Below, piece after piece: positions 51,346 through 59,952 of a DNA stretch of 64,000 nucleotides. This stretch comes from JBBQWZ01 sp043788745 (GTDB lineage: Bacteria; Acidobacteriota; Terriglobia; Bryobacterales; Bryobacteraceae). A model generated the notes under the pieces. That model searched no databases and was not told the DNA's origin. It saw only the letters and a list, made by a program, of their open reading frames with translations. The position numbers and the translations under genes are program-made. The DNA lies in the NCBI GenBank assembly GCA_043788745.1, contig JAYVTO010000217.1, positions 1-64,000 on the forward strand, written 5' to 3'. Numbering within the stretch: position 1 is the first letter of the stretch; each line of letters begins with the position of its first letter.

Positions 51346-53553
51346 CTACTTGACGATGAGTGCGTCGGCATCCACATAGGTGTCGGTTGACGCTTTATTC
51401 TTCCGGCCGGTGACGCGAAGCTCGAATTGATGGAAGCCAGCGGGTACTTCGAAGCTCCGGCGCGCTTGCCATTCCGTGGTGGGAGCGTAGAGATCTACCG
51501 TCGCTTGCTCGACTCCGTCGATCAAGACTTGTGCGATGCCCCGATTGGCGGCTTTCGTAAAGACCCACGTCAGCTTCGATCCTTCGAACGCAAGGAGCGC
51601 GCTTTCTCCCGCGGTCGCCGAATAGGTAATCGTGTGGCCAAACGTTTCCGGGAACTGCGTGTCGCGAATCCAGGCTCCGCGGTACAGAATGCGAAGGTCC
51701 TTATCGTCATAGGTGCCTGCCTTGGCGGCAGGCCGGGAATCTGCCTTGCAGGTGGCGAGCACTTTCGAGAGGCGGAAGCCGCCGTATTCCATGTGCGTCG
51801 CGGTGCAGAGGTTTAGCATGTCGCGCGCTTGCACGCTGGCCATCTGCACGGCGCTTGCTTCCGTGGGCGCCACGATGTAGCGGATACTGAATCGCTCAAT
51901 CAGTTTCAAAATGTCTTCGGGCGCGGTGGCGTTGCGCAGTTCGTTCTCAAATTTCCAGGAATGCCAGGTTGCCGAATAAATGTGCGTGTGCATCCCGGCG
52001 ATCTGATTGCCCGCGAGCATCGCGGCTGGCTCGCCCGGCGCGATGCGGTTGAGCTCGGAAATCAACTTCCTCCGGGGGATGTAGAACTCGGAGAAATGCT
52101 CCCGTTCTTTTGCGTCGAAAAGATTCAGAAAGAGATCGCGGTGCTGGAATCCGGAGCCTCCCAGGAAATAGATATTCGCCGCAAACGCGAGGCCCGCCGC
52201 GGCGGCGAACCAGCGATTCTCCCGGACGACGATGGCGATGGGGATCGACAGCAGCACGAAGGCCGGATACGCGTAGCGCAGATACGTGAGGCCCTGAAAT
52301 TCCAGAATGACGAACGCAACTCCAGCGGCGAGCGCAGCGCGCCCAAGCGCGGGCAGGCTCTTCCAGCCAAGCGCCACGACGGGCAAGAAGAGCAACCACT
52401 GAAATCCGGCAACACCGTTCTGGCTCTCCAGGTAGCGTGAGGAGTAAATGGTCGCGTCGTAGAGCAGCCGCCAGGTGACGCCGCGTGGAAAGCGCGAATC
52501 GAGAATCGAACGGTCTTCGTAGAGCGCAGAATGAAACGTGCCGTTGAAGAACGGGAACAGAGGACTGCCGGTGACGATGTAGGCCGTGACGTACGGAATG
52601 CACGCGAACGCGCAGAGAAGGCCCAAGAACCCCGCAAGCTTTCGCGGGCTGTTGCGTAATCCCCAGAGCGCGAAGGGCAGCAGGACGAGGATCATCGCCA
52701 GGCTTCCGAACTTCGTGCCCATGGCCGCTCCCAGCACAATAGCCGCCGTGTAGACGCGATCTTCGCGGAGCGCGAGGAAGCCCGCGAACAAGAACAACGT
52801 CCAGATATTCTCGACAAACAGCGAGCCCGTCACGAGCATAACGATGGGGGTCGAGGCGAACAGCGCGACGCCGACCAGCGCCCATTCGCGCGCAAGCGTT
52901 CCCCGCAGCACCCGATAGAGCCCAGCGCAGATCGTCAGCAACCAAACCGAGTTCAGGAACTTCGCCGCGTACTCGCCACCAGTCAGAAACGCAATCGACG
53001 CGAGCCAATCGCCATTCATCGGCATCACGGCCCACGCAAGGCGGGCGGCATCGAAGCTCCATTGGTGATGCGCGGCGATCCACTCAGGAATCACCAAATG
53101 CATCGCAAGTCCATCGCCGCTGGATTCAGGAGAAATCGTCGGGAGGAGATGGAGCAGCAGCGGGAGTCCGGCGATCGAGAGCGCGATGTACTCAGTGGTT
53201 TGAAGTGTGATTGTCGTCGCTTGCCGTCGACGAAATACGAAAGCAACGGCCCCGGCAGCGGCGAAGCCCCAAAACCACGGGTAGTTAATCGGAACATGCG
53301 CGGCCAGCCCAAACCCTGTTGCGAGCAAGGCGGCCGAAAGCGGCACGTCGAACCAGTCGATCACCGGAATGCGAAGGCGCGGCCTCGACCACACGAGTAG
53401 CGCCGAGATCGCGGTGTACGCAAGGACCACGCCGATGAGGCGGTTGAGACCGAGCGGAGTCCAGATCCATTGCGCGAGCAGCTTCGCTTCGTAGAAGCCG
53501 TAAACAAGAGCCGCCAGCGCGGCGGCAAAAGCGATGCGCATCGCGACGCGCAT
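51346..53553 (-). CDS. large GT-C type membrane glycosyltransferase
   Basis: A 735-residue protein with 12 or more membrane helices in the first 480 residues and a soluble C-terminal half. TISPESSGDGLAMHLVIPEW (about 140-159) may be the first acidic loop. The C-terminus (about 600-735) looks like a beta-sandwich (TYSATAGESALLAFEGSKLT, QFELRVTGRKN), perhaps carbohydrate binding. It starts directly at the stop of the GT2-GtrA gene (TAG-ATG). The pair probably builds a lipid-linked sugar donor and transfers it outside; the acceptor is unknown. Confidence 0.7.
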   Translation of the reverse strand: MRVAMRIAFAAALAALVYGFYEAKLLAQWIWTPLGLNRLIGVVLAYTAISALLVWSRPRLRIPVIDWFDVPLSAALLATGFGLAAHVPINYPWFWGFAAAGAVAFVFRRRQATTITLQTTEYIALSIAGLPLLLHLLPTISPESSGDGLAMHLVIPEWIAAHHQWSFDAARLAWAVMPMNGDWLASIAFLTGGEYAAKFLNSVWLLTICAGLYRVLRGTLAREWALVGVALFASTPIVMLVTGSLFVENIWTLFLFAGFLALREDRVYTAAIVLGAAMGTKFGSLAMILVLLPFALWGLRNSPRKLAGFLGLLCAFACIPYVTAYIVTGSPLFPFFNGTFHSALYEDRSILDSRFPRGVTWRLLYDATIYSSRYLESQNGVAGFQWLLFLPVVALGWKSLPALGRAALAAGVAFVILEFQGLTYLRYAYPAFVLLSIPIAIVVRENRWFAAAAGLAFAANIYFLGGSGFQHRDLFLNLFDAKEREHFSEFYIPRRKLISELNRIAPGEPAAMLAGNQIAGMHTHIYSATWHSWKFENELRNATAPEDILKLIERFSIRYIVAPTEASAVQMASVQARDMLNLCTATHMEYGGFRLSKVLATCKADSRPAAKAGTYDDKDLRILYRGAWIRDTQFPETFGHTITYSATAGESALLAFEGSKLTWVFTKAANRGIAQVLIDGVEQATVDLYAPTTEWQARRSFEVPAGFHQFELRVTGRKNKASTDTYVDADALIVK

Positions 53554-54663
53554 CTACTCGGGTTCGCCCACTTTGGCTTCTTTGACGCGCGGCAAGGCGC
53601 TGTCTTCTGGAGCAACAGCCGCGGCCCGCACGCGGGACTTGGCGCGCGTGAAGACGAAGTCGCGCTGCACGGCGAAGTTCGCGAGAAACAGGGCGCTCTC
53701 CGCGCACAATTTCGCGATCATCACCGGAAGTTCAAACAGATACATCAGGAAATGGATCAACCCGAACGACATCAGCCCGCTCACCGCAACCAGCGCAAGA
53801 TAGCGCGGCAGAGTCGCCTGATGCCGATCAGCGGAAAGGAATACGGCGCGGCGGGCGAGACCATAGTTGAAGATCACGCTGGCAGCGCGTCCCACTGCTT
53901 GCGACGGCAGTATCTCATCGGACAAGCGAAAAGCCATCCAGAAAACGAGGTTGTCGAGCGCCGCGGTCGTCAGTGACAGAAGGCCGAAGCGAAACAGCAC
54001 GAACGTGATCTTTGCCGAATCGAGCAGTGGGTTGAAATGCGACGTGGGGTTGCCCGGTTCGTAGATCGTCTGAATCGGAATCTCGCGGATGGCGCAATCC
54101 CGATGCTTCGCCGCCGTCAGCATGTCGAGTTCGAACTCATAACCCGCCGATTCGATGCGAAGCAACTCCGGCAGCATCGACGCCGGAATGCCACGGAGTC
54201 CGCTCTGCGTGTCGCGAAGCGTGCGGCCGAGCACAATCTTAACGAGGCCGCGTGTCAGGCTATTCCCGATCCGGCTGCGCAGCGGAACGCCGTGCTCAAA
54301 TCCCCTCGAACCGATGACCAGCGCCGACGGATCAGCGAGCAATGCTTCTGCCACGCGCTGAATGTCTTCCGGAGTATGTTGCCCGTCCGCGTCGGCAGTA
54401 ACCACTCCGCTGAGCATTGGAAACGTCCGGAGGGCGTGATTGATGCCAGACTTGAGCGCCGCGCCCTTGCCGAGATTCACCGCATGCGCCACGATCTGCA
54501 CTCCTGGAACGCCGCGCACAAGGTCGAAGAAAAAGTCGTAGCGCGCCTCGCTGCCGTCGTTGACGACAACGATAGCGGACGACGAATGCGCGGCCAACGC
54601 GCGGACAACATCCACGAGCGCCTGATTGGGACGGAAGGCCGGTATGACGACGACGAGGTTCAT
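53554..54663 (-). CDS. fusion of GT2 glycosyltransferase and GtrA-like flippase domain
   Basis: A 369-residue protein. The first 210 residues are a GT-A family 2 enzyme (VVVIPAFRPNQ, VVNDGSEA, NLGKGAALKSGI, ADADGQHTPEDI with the DxD-like metal site, then DTQSGLRGIP), similar to polyprenyl-phosphate sugar synthases. The rest has four membrane helices of the GtrA type (ALDNLVFWMAF, VGRAASVIFNYGLARRAVFL). It would load a sugar on a lipid phosphate and help flip it. The GT-C gene downstream would use that donor. Such fusions are known. Confidence 0.88.
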   Translation of the reverse strand: MNLVVVIPAFRPNQALVDVVRALAAHSSSAIVVVNDGSEARYDFFFDLVRGVPGVQIVAHAVNLGKGAALKSGINHALRTFPMLSGVVTADADGQHTPEDIQRVAEALLADPSALVIGSRGFEHGVPLRSRIGNSLTRGLVKIVLGRTLRDTQSGLRGIPASMLPELLRIESAGYEFELDMLTAAKHRDCAIREIPIQTIYEPGNPTSHFNPLLDSAKITFVLFRFGLLSLTTAALDNLVFWMAFRLSDEILPSQAVGRAASVIFNYGLARRAVFLSADRHQATLPRYLALVAVSGLMSFGLIHFLMYLFELPVMIAKLCAESALFLANFAVQRDFVFTRAKSRVRAAAVAPEDSALPRVKEAKVGEPE

Positions 54664-54699
54664 GGCGCGGCTTCCGCGATTATAGCCCCTGCGCGCGAA

Positions 54700-55104
54700 C
54701 TAGGCGCGCTTGACGGTGAGGCGCATGCGATTCGAGTGCGCGCGATCGGGAGGCTTCGGGTTCGCCATCCGCGAATGTGTGATTGCGACAAGCGCGGTGG
54801 ACTTTTCTTTCGCCACCGGATACATGTCAATCGTCACGTCGTCCTGCGCGCCTTCGAGCGCCGCCGCCACTTCGGGCTCGACGTAGCCGAGAATCAGCGC
54901 GTCGTTGCCGACGCGATGAACCTCGAAGGAAAGGAAGGAATTCCGGAAGAACAGCGGAGCTTCAAAACTGGCGGGCGAAAACGTGAAGCCGTAAAAACCC
55001 GCGGGCATCTTGTTCAGGGGGGCACCCTCGTGATCGCCCGAAACAAGTTGCACCTTGTTGCGTTCGCGCAATTCTTCCGAAGTCTGTGTTGCGATGTTGT
55101 TCAT
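54700..55104 (-). CDS. conserved hypothetical protein
   Basis: A 134-residue soluble protein with no signal peptide or membrane helix. It has a beta-rich middle (YGFTFSPASFEAPLFFRNSFLS, then GYVEPEVAAALEG) and a basic C-terminal tail (RAHSNRMRLTVKRA). I recognise no domain. It follows the GT2-GtrA gene's upstream region by 36 bases on the same strand but has its own upstream space. It is read from ATG 55104 with a GAGA motif upstream. Confidence 0.55.
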   Translation of the reverse strand: MNNIATQTSEELRERNKVQLVSGDHEGAPLNKMPAGFYGFTFSPASFEAPLFFRNSFLSFEVHRVGNDALILGYVEPEVAAALEGAQDDVTIDMYPVAKEKSTALVAITHSRMANPKPPDRAHSNRMRLTVKRA

Positions 55105-55133
55105 AGGAATCTCTCCCAGTTTACAGCGGTCAT

Positions 55134-55355
55134 TTGAGGCGCTTCAAGCTTTCGGAACCAAAGAATGGTTGGCTCTGGACCCGTTGGTATTTCTCGGTAT
55201 TGCTGTCGAGTGCGGCAATTGTGAATCCGGCGATCACAAACGCGCTCGATCCGGTTCCGCCGGAGCGGATCTCCGGCCACGATATGCCGATCGTCTATTT
55301 CCCGCGGCCGGCAAATTCGACCGCGCCGGGCAAGGCTTCCGCGCGAGTGCGTTGA
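55134..55355 (+). other. intergenic stretch with a doubtful small reading frame
   Basis: The 254-base gap between two minus-strand starts and ends holds a plus-strand frame of 73 codons from TTG 55134 with one hydrophobic helix (YFSVLLSSAAIVNPAITNALDP) and GHDMPIVYFP. It could be a tiny membrane protein, but it has no clear ribosome site or known relatives. I see no other signal in the gap. Confidence 0.25.
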
Positions 55356-55358
55356 CGG

Positions 55359-56759
55359 CTACTTCTGCGCGAATCGATAGAGCCAGTGCTTGGTGCGGAG
55401 GTAGATGCTTCGATCCGCCAACGCCGGTGTGGCGAAGCATTCATCGTCGAGGTCGTTCACGCGCAGTACTTCCCACTGCGGTTTCGCGCTGAGCACGGCG
55501 AGCTTGCAGCTTTGGCTCAGCATATAGACCTTGCCGTCCGCGCCGACGGGCGAGGCCCAGAACTGTTCGGCGGAGCCGGGAATGCGGGCTTGCTTGTGGA
55601 CTGCGCCGGTCTTCGCGTCGAGTGTGGTGACAATGCCGCCGTCTTTCACCAGGAAAAGCGTTGCCTGATAGAGCAATGGTGAGGCGGTGTTGGGAAGAGC
55701 CTTTCGGTAGCGCCACAGAACCTGATTTGTCAGGTCGCCGCGGCCAACTGGTTTGATCGCAACGATGTTGTTCGTGGCGGTCCGGTGGCGGATGTAGGCG
55801 TCCCATTCGTCGTGATCCATGACGCCATCCCTGTTGAGGTCGTAGTCGCGGAATCCTCCCCGGAAGATTGGGCGGAGTTCTTCCGGCGTCAGCCGGCCAT
55901 CCTTGTTGATGTCGTACTTCGCGGCGATCGTTTCCCAGGGATCGACATTCGGCGGAGTCTCGAAATCGCCGCCGTTCTCCCAGGCGTTGAAGAAGATCGT
56001 GTCTCCATCGATCAATGGAACGCCTTTCACCTGCCAAGCCATTCCGTTTACCCACCAGAGCTTTTCGCCGGTCTTGAGGTCGTAAGCAATCAACTCGAAC
56101 GAACCGGGAACGATGAGTTGCGCGGGTGCGTTCGGGGGCTGGAAAACAGCGGGCGTCGCATAGCCGCGGAGAATGCCAGCGCGATCGGCCTTCCAGCGCG
56201 GCTTGCCGGTCTTTTTATCGACAGCGATGACGTAGGAGTTGGTGTCCTGGTCGCAGATCAGCACAACGAGATCGCCCGCGATCATCGGCGAGGAGCCGTG
56301 ACCGTTCGGGTTGTTGAACGGCCCCAGCGGAAGGCGCCAGCGGTCCTCCCCGTCGACGCCGTAGGCAAGCAGGCCGAAATCCCCAAAGAAAACGAAGACG
56401 GATTCGCCGTCGCTCGTTGGGGTGGGCGCGGCGGGAGAGTTGGTTTTCTGAAAGCCTTCCTTGCGAGGGCGCGGCGCTTCGCGACGCCAGAGAATTTTGC
56501 CGGTGGCGCGGTCCAGGCAGAGCGTGAGCAGCGTTTCGTTCTCGATCGCGGTGAGGAAGATGCGCGATCCCACAAGGATCGGTGAAGAATGGCCAGGCGG
56601 GAGGGCAGTCTTCCAGGCAACGTTTTTTTGGGCGGAGATTTCGGCGGGGAGATTGGAGTCGGAAGAGAGGCCGGCGCCTGCGGGTCCGCGGAACTGGGGC
56701 CAGTCGGCGGGTTGCGCGTACGCGAGCGTTGCGAGGAGTGCGGCGAGTGCCAAGAGCAT
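55359..56759 (-). CDS. secreted PQQ-type beta-propeller protein with an internal EF-hand pair
   Basis: A 466-residue protein with a signal peptide (MLLALAALLATLAYAQ). PQQ-like propeller repeats run along it (RATGKILWRRE, KKTGKPRWKAD, LKTGEKLWWVN, AKTGAVHKQAR). Between two blades, about residues 283-325, lie two EF-hand loops, YDINKDGRLTPEEL and YDLNRDGVMDHDEW, each with D-x-N/D-x-DG. The start WPQFRGPAGAG is typical of the Pirellula/Acidobacteria WD-type PQQ family. No quinone-dependent catalytic site is evident. Calcium probably stabilises the insertion; the role is unknown. Confidence 0.85.
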   Translation of the reverse strand: MLLALAALLATLAYAQPADWPQFRGPAGAGLSSDSNLPAEISAQKNVAWKTALPPGHSSPILVGSRIFLTAIENETLLTLCLDRATGKILWRREAPRPRKEGFQKTNSPAAPTPTSDGESVFVFFGDFGLLAYGVDGEDRWRLPLGPFNNPNGHGSSPMIAGDLVVLICDQDTNSYVIAVDKKTGKPRWKADRAGILRGYATPAVFQPPNAPAQLIVPGSFELIAYDLKTGEKLWWVNGMAWQVKGVPLIDGDTIFFNAWENGGDFETPPNVDPWETIAAKYDINKDGRLTPEELRPIFRGGFRDYDLNRDGVMDHDEWDAYIRHRTATNNIVAIKPVGRGDLTNQVLWRYRKALPNTASPLLYQATLFLVKDGGIVTTLDAKTGAVHKQARIPGSAEQFWASPVGADGKVYMLSQSCKLAVLSAKPQWEVLRVNDLDDECFATPALADRSIYLRTKHWLYRFAQK

Positions 56760-56833
56760 GCGGGAAGGATATCACTGGGATCGAGAGAAACTAGGGCGTA
56801 CTCGATAGCACATAAGGAAACGTTGGAGGGATG

Positions 56834-57175
56834 TCACTTTTCACGAGTGCGCCGCGGCGGCATGCTTTCGTCCGAAAGACCAGCAAATACAACGGGGGCG
56901 CGATCGGGAAACTCGGCAATGAGAGAGAGGTTCCCACCCATCGCTTCGACGCTCGTACGCAGAGTCGACAGTAATAAGTCGCTGCGCTTCTCCAGGCGGG
57001 AGACACCATCTTGGCTGATTCCGAGAGCTCTGGCAAGCCGCCCTTGCGTAAGTTTGCGAGCCTTGCGCAGTTCCTGGAGAGTCATCTCCTCTGCAATTAG
57101 AGCTGCTGCCCTGGCGGCGATGTGTGCGCGCCTATGAGGGCTCAGATCCTTCCTGATTTTTTCCAGATTCGTCAT
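56834..57175 (-). CDS. orphan XRE-family antitoxin (HigA-like)
   Basis: A 113-residue protein with an XRE helix-turn-helix (LQELRKARKLTQGRLARALGISQDGVSRLEK, shown by LTQGRLARALG about 43-53) and a C-terminal segment FPDRAPVVFAG typical of HigA antitoxins coupled to a HigB/RelE toxin. In that pairing the toxin gene lies directly upstream; here the 64 bases up to the M2 peptidase stop are too short for one and show no remnant. It is therefore a stand-alone regulator or a leftover antitoxin. Confidence 0.75.
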   Translation of the reverse strand: MTNLEKIRKDLSPHRRAHIAARAAALIAEEMTLQELRKARKLTQGRLARALGISQDGVSRLEKRSDLLLSTLRTSVEAMGGNLSLIAEFPDRAPVVFAGLSDESMPPRRTREK

Positions 57176-57239
57176 GGTAAGTTCCTCCGCTTGTTCGCGT
57201 GAGAGTCAAATCGCTTGTCCGCCTTTTCGATTAAGCGGC

Positions 57240-59072
57240 CTACCAGCCGACGGGCTTACCCTTATTCTGCTCATCCAGCCACTTCTGCAGCGGAGCGAAG
57301 TAATCGCGGATCGCGGTGGCGTCCATCTGACGCTGTCCGGTCATCGTGAACAGCGCTTCCTGCCAGGGCTTGCTGGCTCCGAGTTCGAGCATCGCGTTGA
57401 GCCGCTTGCCTGCTTCGGCGCTGCCGTAGATCGAGCAGCGATGCAGCGGAGTGCCGTTCACTTCCGGACCGCAGCCCGCGGCTTTCGTCAGGGCGCGGTG
57501 GAACTGGAACTGCAAAATATCCGCAAGAAAATACCGCATGTACGGCACGTTTGCGGCAACGTGATATTTTGCAGCCGGGTCGAAGTCCTCGGTGCTGCGC
57601 TCGACCGACGGTGCGACGCCTTGATACTTCAGCCGCAGATCCCACCAGGATTTCGTGTACGTTTCGGGCGTCACTTCGCCGCTGTAGACCTTCCACCGCC
57701 ATTGGTCGATCATCAGACCGAAAGGCAGGAACGATACTTTCTCTAACGCGCGTGCAAGGAGCAAGCCGATGTCGCCTTCGGCTCCCGGAGCTTTGTCGAG
57801 TAGGCCGATCTTCACCAGGTATTCGGGAGTCACCGACAGCGCGATTGTGTCGCCGATGGCTTCATGGAAGCCGTCGTTGGCGGAATCGCGGAACAATAGT
57901 GGCTGCTTGTTGTAGGCACGCTGGTAAAAGTTGTGGCCGAGTTCGTGGTGGATCACGTCGAAGTCTTCGGCTGTGATGTTGATGCACATCTTGATGCGCA
58001 GATCGGTGTCGTTGTCGACATCCCACGCCGATGCGTGACAGACGACGTCGCGGTCGCGGGGCTTGGTAAAGAGGCTGCGCTCCCAGAAGGTTTTGGGCAG
58101 AGGGGCAAAGCCCAGTGACGTAAAGAAGCCTTCCCCGTAGCGCGCCATCTGTTTCGCGTCGGTCTTGCGATCGACGAGAATCTTCGTCAGATCGTAGCCC
58201 TTGTCTCCGGTTTTGGGCGCGACGATGTCATAGATGTTGTTCCACTGCTGGGCCCACATGTTGCCTGTGAGGTGCGCCGGAATCGGGCCGCTCGACGGCA
58301 CCACGTCGCCGTACTTCTCGCGCAGTTTCCAGCGGACGTAGGCGTGGAGCGATGTGTAGAGCGGCTTCACCTGTTCCCACACGCGATCAAGTTCCGTGGC
58401 GAACGCGTCGGGTGGCATGTCGTACTTGGCGCGCCACATTGCGCCGGAATCTTTGAAGCCCACTTCACGGGCGCCTTTGTTGGCGAGTTCAATGAAACGC
58501 GTAAAGTCTTTCTTCATCGGCCGAGCGACCGAATGCCAGCCGCGCCAGACGTCGAGGAGTTCCTTGGGATCCCGACCGGTGGCGAGGATTCTGCCGATGT
58601 CCTCAAGATCGATGCACTGGTTGCCTGTTGGTGCGACCGCGGACTTTGGCACGTCGCGACAGTACTTGCCTTTACCGTACGCGCCTTCGAGCGACGACGC
58701 GAGGCGGGTGACTTCGGCGCTTTCTTTGGGGTTGGATGGCGCGGCGAGGACGAGGCCGTTTTTGAGGAGCATCATCTTGCGGGCGAGGTCCGGCGGCAGC
58801 GCTACTTTGTCGTAACGGCGGGATTCCTTGGTGAAGTCGATGGTGGCTTTGATGGCGCGCTCGCTGGCAAGCGCGGCGAGAGCTTCGGTGTCGTCGGTGA
58901 TGAAGTTGGATTGCACCCAACTAGCGCGGCCGGATTCGTTGGAAAGTTGCAGCAGCTTTTCTTCGGTACGTTCCAGGAACTTGCGCGCCTCGGCGACAGT
59001 TGGTGCGGGGCCTTGGGCGAATGCGAACGACGTCCCGAGCATCAGAACGAGGATCCAGGTGGTGCTTCTCAT
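57240..59072 (-). CDS. secreted M2-family peptidyl-dipeptidase (ACE homologue)
   Basis: A 610-residue zinc peptidase with a signal peptide (MRSTTWILVLMLGTSFAFAQ). The zinc site is HHELGHNFYQ (HExxH, about 380) with the third ligand in FHEAIGDTIALS (about 406). Other ACE landmarks are IPAHLTGNMWAQQWNNIYD, VVCHASAWD, DQWRWKV, LRLKYQG and FDPAAKYHVAANVPYMRYF. It removes C-terminal dipeptides outside the cytoplasm. Similarity to animal ACE is strikingly high for a bacterial protein, as is usual for this family. It is divergent from the next gene pair. Confidence 0.93.
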   Translation of the reverse strand: MRSTTWILVLMLGTSFAFAQGPAPTVAEARKFLERTEEKLLQLSNESGRASWVQSNFITDDTEALAALASERAIKATIDFTKESRRYDKVALPPDLARKMMLLKNGLVLAAPSNPKESAEVTRLASSLEGAYGKGKYCRDVPKSAVAPTGNQCIDLEDIGRILATGRDPKELLDVWRGWHSVARPMKKDFTRFIELANKGAREVGFKDSGAMWRAKYDMPPDAFATELDRVWEQVKPLYTSLHAYVRWKLREKYGDVVPSSGPIPAHLTGNMWAQQWNNIYDIVAPKTGDKGYDLTKILVDRKTDAKQMARYGEGFFTSLGFAPLPKTFWERSLFTKPRDRDVVCHASAWDVDNDTDLRIKMCINITAEDFDVIHHELGHNFYQRAYNKQPLLFRDSANDGFHEAIGDTIALSVTPEYLVKIGLLDKAPGAEGDIGLLLARALEKVSFLPFGLMIDQWRWKVYSGEVTPETYTKSWWDLRLKYQGVAPSVERSTEDFDPAAKYHVAANVPYMRYFLADILQFQFHRALTKAAGCGPEVNGTPLHRCSIYGSAEAGKRLNAMLELGASKPWQEALFTMTGQRQMDATAIRDYFAPLQKWLDEQNKGKPVGW

Positions 59073-59145
59073 GTCTCTAGGGCTACCACTTTTTGCGGGT
59101 GTACGTGGAGGCGCGCGGCTGGGCGGTCTTGCTAGGCTGGACGCT

Positions 59146-59568
59146 ATGAGTCAACCTACATACGATGATGTCAATCTGATCCTGCGTCTCTATGAACAGC
59201 GCCGCGAACCACGGATGCGCGAGGCCCGCGAGTGGTTCGCGGGAATGTTCAAGAATGTCACTACGTTTGAGCAGGCGATGAAGATGGTGCCTCCGGGATC
59301 GGGTCCCAACGCCAGCTTTCGCATGGTGGTGACGTACTGGGAGATGGTGGCGTCGTTCATCAATTCCGGCGTGCTGAATGGCGAGCTGTTCTTCCAAAGC
59401 GGCTTGGAACTGGCCTTGACGTTCGAACGTATCAAGGCGATTCTGCCTGCGATGCGGGAAACCTACGGGAATCCGAAGCTGTATCATAACCTCGAAATTA
59501 CGGCTGGGAAGATTGAGGCGTGGATGGGCAAAGACGCCTACGCCGCCTTCGTGAAACGAGTAAGCTAA
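59146..59568 (+). CDS. conserved hypothetical protein (140 residues)
   Basis: A helical soluble protein, MSQPTYDDVNLILRLYEQRR at the start, then REWFAGMF, MVVTYWEMVASFINSGVLNG and RETYGNPKLYHNLE. The WE(M/L)VA...SG(V/L) pattern is seen in small acidobacterial proteins without a known role. Its TAA overlaps the ATG of the following DUF2007-like gene by one base, so both are coupled, ahead of ileS. Confidence 0.65.
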   Translation: MSQPTYDDVNLILRLYEQRREPRMREAREWFAGMFKNVTTFEQAMKMVPPGSGPNASFRMVVTYWEMVASFINSGVLNGELFFQSGLELALTFERIKAILPAMRETYGNPKLYHNLEITAGKIEAWMGKDAYAAFVKRVS

Positions 59569-59828
59569 TGCGGCAGGAGCCTGATTTCTTTGGCGAACAG
59601 GAGTTGGATCTCCTGTACATCGCGAAGAAGTTGAAAGAGGCGCTGGTGCTGGAAGAATTGCTGACGGAGCGCGGGCTCGACTACCTGGTCGAGCCCGACA
59701 AGTACTCCGGAGGCCTCATTTTCCGCGCGGAGCGTGTGGGAGCGTTTATCTATGTGGCTCCGGCCGATACCGAGCGCGCGCGGGAGGTGTTGGTGGAGAA
59801 GAGCTACAAGCCGTACACGGTGGATTGA
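59568..59828 (+). CDS. small DUF2007-like protein
   Basis: An 86-residue protein with ELDLLYIAKKLKEALVLEEL and LTERGLDYLVEPD, the alpha/beta ACT-like pattern of putative signal-transducing DUF2007 proteins, which replace or sense small ligands. It starts at ATG 59568 inside the TAA of the gene before. Role unknown. ileS begins 124 bases later. Confidence 0.6.
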   Translation: MRQEPDFFGEQELDLLYIAKKLKEALVLEELLTERGLDYLVEPDKYSGGLIFRAERVGAFIYVAPADTERAREVLVEKSYKPYTVD

Positions 59829-59952
59829 AGCACCGGATCATCAGTATGGAATGCGCCCAGGTTCCACCCGAGATTTCCGGCACTCTTGGCCGGCCAAGAT
59901 TCGCGGAATGCGCGACACAGTGGCCGATCCGCAATAATAGAAGTTCCCCCTA

